Source: Tubulanus polymorphus (taxonomy: Eukaryota; Nemertea; Palaeonemertea; Tubulaniformes; Tubulanidae). Taken from it: 64,000 nucleotides of DNA. The notes beneath the pieces were generated by a model. The model made no database searches. It had not been told where the DNA came from and was given only the letters and a program-made list of their open reading frames with translations. Where the stretch lies: positions 10,972,278-11,036,277 of the forward strand of contig NC_134030.1 of NCBI RefSeq assembly GCF_964204645.1, read 5' to 3'. Shown one piece after another: positions 58,101 to 64,000 of the stretch. Made by a program: the position numbers and the translations under genes. Positions within the stretch are counted from its first letter, which is position 1, and every line of letters starts with the position of its first letter.

Positions 58101-61029
58101 AGCGAGTACTTATGTTTAAAAATGCAACTTGTACTCTGACTTATCAAAATAGAAGTCGAGAAACAACATTTTGACATAACCTAATCGATGATTTCACCTG
58201 AAAAGTTCTAGGCGTGTAACTTCCGAATTGATTTCTAGTACCGTGAAAACTCATTTTACTACTAATAATCAATCACTCTTCTTTGCACATTTATCTGAAG
58301 AAATGTACAATTCCAGGACCAGTTGCAGGAGCATTGTCGAAGGTATTCGGTTTCCGTCAAGTGGCTTTCGCTGGTTCAATAATAGCTACATCTGGCATGT
58401 TAGCAAGTAGTTTCGTTCCTAACATACCAACGATGATATTAACGATGGGGTTCATCGGTGGTACGTATAACAATCTTATTTCGTATCGTTTCGATATCTA
58501 TATTAAAGTGCCATTTCTTGAACCATTTTTCAAAAATTCCCATACCAACGCACATATGGTTCACCACATCAGAATTTTATTTGTTTTTAGGTTTCGGCAT
58601 ATCTCTTCCTTATTTGATATCAATGGTAATGGTTGGGTCGTATTTTGAAAAGCGGCGGTCACTGGCTAACGGTATCGCGTTGTGCGGATCCGGTGTTGGT
58701 GCCTTCGTGTTTTCACCCCTTCTGGAATATCTGCTGTCGATTTACAGCTGGCAAGGTACATTTATCGTGTTAGCCGGTATAATGTTACAAGGCTGTATAT
58801 GCGGCGCTCTCTTTAGACCACCCCCGATAGGCGAGTCATCCCATTGTGTCAAACAGTTTACGAGCCGTTCAAGCAGAATGAATGAAGGGAATCCGAACGA
58901 GAACGATGTGCGATTAAAGAATTCAGATACAATCATTAGGACTAACGATGAAATACGAGTGTCATTATGTGTAAACGACGCCGTACTAAAAAATGGCCAA
59001 ACTTTGACCCCACTGCACCTTTCAAAGGCTTACAACCATACGAGTAAGCAATCTGTACATGCAGAAACGTGCCTTTTATCAGCGGGAAGACTAAAAACCT
59101 CGTCCTTGCACGATCTAAACGCCGTTAACCGTCTCAAACATCGAATCTTCGAATCTACAATATCTGGCAGTGATGCCCGTCTGTTCCATAGACCTAACGG
59201 TGAATTATATAAAAGCGTTCAGTACTTAGGCTTCCAGGAACCCCGTACTTTGTTTCGGTCACATATAGCTATGACTGCTAGCAGTTTGAGTATGATAATG
59301 AAAGCACCGCCTGGTGGCAAAGCTTGGGTCGATAGCATGACTTGTACCAGTGACCACAGTAAAGCCGATTTAGAAAAGCACAGTGCTGATGATATAACGT
59401 GGTGTGAAATAGTGAAAAGAAAGTTCTACTTCTTCGTGTGGTCTCTTGGTTTACCACTGCTGAAGGAACCAGTTTGCGTGCTGATCATCGCATCGAGTAT
59501 TCTCTGGACCGGTAAGTGTTGAAACGCAATTTTTGCAATCATTCAATTAGGACGAGAAGTATGAGTTGTTAATTGTTAATCGATAGTTATTATTAATCGT
59601 ATCAGTCCAATTTCGTTCGTTGAATTCTTAGTATTAGGCTTAAAAGATATCTTATCTCTCAGTGAAGATAAAGGGTCAAATGAAAAAAAGGATAAAATCC
59701 GGCCGGCCTGGAATTTTCTTTTCATTTTAATAAGAACAAACTAAACCGATCGGGTGTAAACTGTGTTAATCATTGCCATTGCACCTCATGTGGCGGCACC
59801 CCTAGCAAGTGCTTTTGTTCATGTATTTGATAGATAGATTGGAGATACGCAGAAAAAATATGTATATACATGATAAAGATCTTTAGGACATGTGTTTATA
59901 TCCTAATTTCAAATGAAAGATCAAATAAAAAATTGGCTACCGGGTGGGCCAATATTTTACTTATAACAATTTTTAAGGCAGAAAACTCGATTTCGAGCTT
60001 CAGAATTTTGAGAAACAAAATAATTTTCAGCCTTAGCTTAAGTAAGGTTACGTCATCGGATCTATGGGGCTTGATAACACTTATATCATGGGTTCAGTAA
60101 TGAGCGAATATTTTTCAGGACAAGCCGCTGTGTTTACTTACCTTGTTGACTTCGCGCGCTTCAAAGGCATCGGCAGCTATGAGGCAGCATTCCTTTTGTC
60201 AATAATTGGTATAATGAATCTCATTGGTCGAATCGCCTTCGGATGGCTGACGGATTTCCCGAGAGTCGACAGCGTAATCATGTACACCATTGGACTGGTG
60301 CTAGCTGCAGTATCGAACATCGCAATTCCTTTCTGCTCGAGCTATGCTGCATTTGCAGCTTGTGCAGCTCTGTTCGGCCTGGCAATGTGTAAGTGAATCT
60401 AGTTCCAGCCCATTCACATGTATAAAGCCGAGTTAAACCATCAAAAACATTTTACCAGAACTATTGCATGACACATTAACAATGTTTTTTTTCATTTTTT
60501 TAAATAGCCGCTTACGTTTCCCTGCGTTCAATAATCGTGGTAGATCTTCTCGGCCTTGAACATCTTACTCATGGACTTGGTTTAGTAATAATGTTTCAGG
60601 GCCTCGCAAATATGGTTGTGCCTTCGATATCCGGTTAGTTACGGTTGATATTATTAATAATTAATTCGTCTGTGGGCATTAGACGTGTTATGGCATTAGC
60701 TATACGCTAGTACGGTGTTTAAAGATCGCAGAATTTTTGATCACCAGCTTTGCAGCGTTTCCCAAAGATTCCACGATTTCTAAAATTCCTAATTCTATGG
60801 TGATTTCACGTTTTCGTGTTTCTGCGATTTTTGAATACCAACAGTGAAACACAATCCAATCATACCTGCAAATCTATTCTTTATTTCAGGTGCAATACTG
60901 GATATGACCGGGTCATACACGGCTCTTTTTATGTTATCAGGTTTTTTCTATTTCCTGTCCGCTTTCGCTATTCTTCCGGTTAAATTTATAAAGACGCGTG
61001 TGGTCAAACTTCCGACCTCGGGCCTATAG
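54291..61029 (+). CDS. SLC16 / monocarboxylate transporter-like MFS protein, copy B
   Basis: Seven coding exons: 54291-54352, 57388-57656, 58317-58460, 58591-59511, 60119-60388, 60508-60633 and 60890-61029. Phases are the same as copy A (2,1,1,1,1,1); exons 3, 5 and 6 have identical lengths (144, 270, 126 nt); 643 aa ending LPTSGL. It carries PTDGGYGW before TM1, YFEKRRSLANG with LCGSGVG near TM5 and MNLIGR in TM8, with Asn again where MCT1 has Asp. The cytosolic loop spans about 238-435. The N-terminal exon aligns with copy A (MNRDTQLNGG against MNPDIRENG), both ending in SQ before the phase-2 donor. The exon may begin after TTTTGTCAAAAG at about 54252; then a short upstream ORF (ATG 54265, TGA 54292-54294) overlaps the main ATG as ATGA. 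Substrate unknown; plasma-membrane location inferred from the family. Confidence 0.92.
54353..57387 (+). other. Transporter B intron 1 (3.0 kb)
   Basis: The same intron is only 204 bp in copy A. It holds a trinucleotide microsatellite of AAT units that switches to ATT units (55155-55199, self-complementary) and otherwise unremarkable AT-rich sequence. Frames at 54357-54572 and 56772-56957 are not supported as genes. Confidence 0.6.
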
Positions 61030-61480
61030 CCACATACCAGGGCCAGGATGTAAACTGCAACGATCTACGGTAACTGGTTGATAATGCTAAATGTAACATA
61101 AATACACTGACTACCTCTTACCAGGAAACACGACTGAGTAGATGCTTAAAGTTACACCAGTCACATGCCCTCATAGGACGCGTTGTGCCTTATTCGGAAA
61201 AATGATGGCATTTGTTGTCTCCCACTAGTGGATGGTTGGAAATTGAAAGGGGGTGAGCGGAGTGGATTATACTAGGGCACATATCAGTCAGATGGATCAC
61301 TCGGTACTGTAATTTTTGTCCGTCTGACATATTCCTTATTCTTGGTTAAACCAATGGTTTGACGATTTATATGGCAATGCTCAATGGTACGTGTAAGATA
61401 TAATGTAGCTCATTATATCGTTGACTATGGTGGCTGATTCGGGCCATCCCGAGGTTTTTTGGGCACGAAAAATCTGAAAA
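61030..61480 (+). other. Probable 3' UTR of transporter B
   Basis: Non-coding after the TAG at 61027-61029. No AATAAA close by; the ATAAA in AACATAAATACACTG at about 61097 is the nearest weak match. Confidence 0.4.
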
Positions 61481-61485
61481 AAACT

Positions 61486-61770
61486 TTAAAGCGAGAAAAC
61501 AAATATTAATGCGAGAAAACAAATATCTAGCGCGAGAAAACAAATTATTTTGTTTTCTCGCCTGAAATATTTGTTTCTCGCGTTAATATTTGTTTTGGAG
61601 GGGCGAGAAAACAATGTTTTGGTGGGGTCGCCAAAACAAATATTAACGCGATAAAACAAATATTTCAGGCGAGAAAACAAATTATTTTGTTTTTCGCCTG
61701 AAATATTTGTTTTCTCGCTATAAGGTTTGTTTTATCGCTTTGAGATTTATTTTGGCGGGGCCGAGAAAGT
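61486..61770. repeat. Palindromic GCGAGAAAACAAAT motif cluster 1
   Basis: At least eight copies of GCGAGAAAACAAAT and its complement ATTTGTTTTCTCGC in alternating orientation, joined by AATTAACGC- or TTCAGG-type linkers. Two local palindrome centres of the form CGAGAAAACAAATTATTTTG occur. Flanked on the right by TTTGGCGGGGCCGAGAAAG. Confidence 0.85.
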
Positions 61771-62209
61771 AGGGCGTGTATGTCGTTACAGTTCAAGGTC
61801 AGTTCAGTTGAACATCTGACTGCCAATTGATACGTGTGATATACAATTTTGTATAACATTTTGTATCTAACGTGTTCATTACATGTATATCGGAATGAAG
61901 AATAGCTTCTCCGCAGATTCACACATTTACTGTCAACACTACGTACAAACATGTACTTTTACGTATACGTAATACATTTACGTGTAGAAGGATTTTGAGG
62001 AACGAAGTCCGTGACAAATACATTGAAATTACAAATACATTCATTACATTGAATCAAATTGCTTAACTATAATTGTATCCCTTTTTTCGGCGATCATCGT
62101 TCCTAGGAAAACCAGAATGCGATAAGTATCCCGTATGGTTTTAATATATTCACCAATAGATTACCACAGTGGTAATGTTAAGTAGGCTGACCTGTCCTCG
62201 CAGCAATAA
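61771..62209. other. Unique segment between the two palindromic clusters
   Basis: About 440 bp with no repeat units and no supported ORF. It could be the interior of a composite foldback element whose ends are the two clusters. Confidence 0.4.
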
Positions 62210-62500
62210 ATCGTTAAAACAAACGTTCGCTTTCTCGACCTCGCCAAAACAAACTTTATAGCGAGAAATCAAATATAAACGCGAGAAAACAAAATTTAAC
62301 TCGAGAAAACAAAAATCAGGCGACGAAACAAAATAATTTGTTTTTTGTTTTCTCGCTCAAAATATCTGTTTTCTCGCGTTAATATTTGTTTTGGCAACCC
62401 CGCCAAAACAAAAAATGTGTTTGCTTGCCCCGCCAAAACAAAAATTAACGCGAGAAAACAAATATTTTACACGAGAAAACAAAATAATTTGTTTTCTGTA
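62210..62500. repeat. Palindromic GCGAGAAAACAAAT motif cluster 2
   Basis: The same motif family as cluster 1, again in both orientations. CTTTCTCGACCTCGCCAAAACA at its left edge is the approximate complement of the right edge of cluster 1, so the clusters are inverted relative to each other. CCCCGCCAAAACAAA occurs twice. Confidence 0.85.
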
Positions 62501-62509
62501 TTGAAGAAT

Positions 62510-64000
62510 TTCCTCGATACATCTAATGTACAGCGTTGCGGTTGACTTGTACGATTAGCCATGGCATCCATTGTGAATCATCAGTAGATGGCAGCACCTT
62601 AAAATTAGATCAATAAACTAACCCATTACTTAAACAAATACTCGATATTTGCTCTTCAAATTCTACAAGCCATCATATCCCCGTGGAAGCATGGAATACC
62701 GAAGCCGCCAGTCTTCTTCGATTTTCGATCAATCAATGTTTGTTTTTTCCAAAGGATGCAAAAGGATATAGACTTTTTTAAACTTTCTCGGAATATACAA
62801 ATCGTAAAAAAGTGGCCTGGCACGGGTTTTTATCGTATGAGCACAGACTACGTTAGAGGGGTCTGAATCAACTGCCCTGTGAATCAGCCACGTAAATAAA
62901 CAACAGAGAGAAATCAGGGCTACACTAAGCGCAGAAAAAGAATAGCCATTAGGACTTCTAAAAATGAAATTTGACTACGAAATTTAAAAAAAACAACTTT
63001 TAATCACTAAGTAAAAGGATAGACATTAATCTCATGACAGCATCCTCATAAAAAAAGGAACACTGAGAGGGCACCTTAAGTGCCTACCTCACGAGTACAA
63101 TTAGTTTCAAAGCAAGAGGCTGTCTTGTCACAGGCTTTTACAGGCCTTCAATTGACGGTAAATGATGATATGATATGATATTATGTGATATTATATGATA
63201 CGATATGTTCGAATGAGCGCAGATTTTTCAAAACCGATCCGAATTCAAAGGAATCCCTACAAAAGGTTACGGTAGACTCCGTTTATTCCAAATTAGATTG
63301 CCTCGTGATGAGAACTTTTCCCTGCTCCGATTGCCCTGGAATACATATACGCGTACCTCGGGGAGAATTAATTGTTCTCGATAGATACGAGGCAAGTGGA
63401 GTCTAGCTGTATTTGTATTTCTTCATGGTCCCGTGAATTTGGTGCCACGTGTTGCATAGTGATTGCGATTCGATTTATTGAATAGATTCAATAAGAATTA
63501 TAATAGGTTTCTTTAACTCTGACTAAATAATACTAACTTATTCAATTGTATTGTTTTTCTAATGTTTTTCTAATATTTCTTATTGATATCAAATTACTTT
63601 ACATTTGACTAGAATTCAACTAAAATAATATATGAATATGATTTATACTTTTCCAAATATTCATAATAAAATCTGTGAGATAAATAGATATTGAAACAGA
63701 AATATGTATGATAAAACTATTTATTAATCTATGTATGGCAAGAATCTTTGATTCTTACTCATACTTGAATACGTATTTAATACATTGATACGTATTTAAT
63801 ACGTATTCAATACATTGATACCTCAACCCTCCTTTTATAACATAAATATAATTTACTCATTTTCATACATTTCAACTAATATATTTTATATTTTCAGCTA
63901 ATTTAACAGTCGATTTCTTATTTTGATTCATATAATTTTTCATCAAGTTCACGAATATACATGTGATTCCTTAATGATTTTTTATTTTTATATCTTTTAT
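62510..64000. other. AT-rich gene-free end of the window
   Basis: No gene recognised. A short irregular GATAT/GATATTAT tandem stretch lies at 63165-63210. At about 63766-63822, TACGTATTTAATAC and ATTGATAC motifs repeat. The last 550 bp are extremely AT-rich. Confidence 0.45.

Overview
This is a eukaryotic (metazoan) chromosomal window: AT-rich, with GT-AG introns, short exons in long non-coding stretches, TA microsatellites, MITEs, foldback elements and decayed retroelements. The gene set (a cystine-knot sclerostin/Wise antagonist, the GPS2 corepressor subunit and two SLC16-type transporters) and the repeat style fit a marine invertebrate bilaterian, probably a spiralian such as a mollusc, brachiopod or annelid; I cannot name the species. 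All four genes are on the + strand, and every gene model was assembled by hand from reading frame, splice sites and intron phase.

Layout. (1) 1.6-17.3 kb: a two-exon sclerostin/SOSTDC1-like gene. A signal-peptide exon at 1616-1787 joins, across a 13.5-kb phase-1 intron, to the cystine-knot exon at 15251-15828; the 3' UTR runs to clustered AATAAA signals near 17.25 kb. The intron holds a LINE fragment split by a MITE, a TTAA-type MITE, a perfect 36-bp palindrome and two TA microsatellites. (2) 17.3-21.6 kb: a broken Penelope-like element (RT plus GIY-YIG), a long foldback palindrome, a telomere-like hairpin and a piggyBac-type MITE. (3) 21.9-30.1 kb: an eight-exon GPS2 orthologue coding for 400 aa, with introns full of repeats. 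(4) 30.8-41 kb: repeats, including a dispersed element related to one in GPS2, a dead LINE with EN and RT motifs, a piece of LINE 3' end in the opposite orientation, two minisatellites and a tRNA-derived SINE. (5) 41.5-46.9 kb and 54.3-61.0 kb: two tandem paralogous SLC16/monocarboxylate-transporter-like genes with the same seven-exon, same-phase structure (642 and 643 aa). Between them lie a foldback element, a 361-bp tandem duplication, a minisatellite of about 50-bp units bracketed by inverted 42-bp repeats, and two inverted copies of a small MITE. (6) 61-64 kb: two clusters of a palindromic GCGAGAAAACAAAT-type motif, then AT-rich sequence.

The genes do not form a functional unit: secreted BMP/Wnt modulation, nuclear corepression and membrane solute transport are unrelated. 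The only local gene relationship is the recent tandem duplication of the transporter. The points most worth a second look are the missing LRP5/6-binding tripeptide in the sclerostin homologue, the strongly conserved cytosolic-loop block in the two transporters, and several structured repeats (inverted-flank minisatellite, palindromic motif clusters, nested MITEs). I found no clearly new molecular system.
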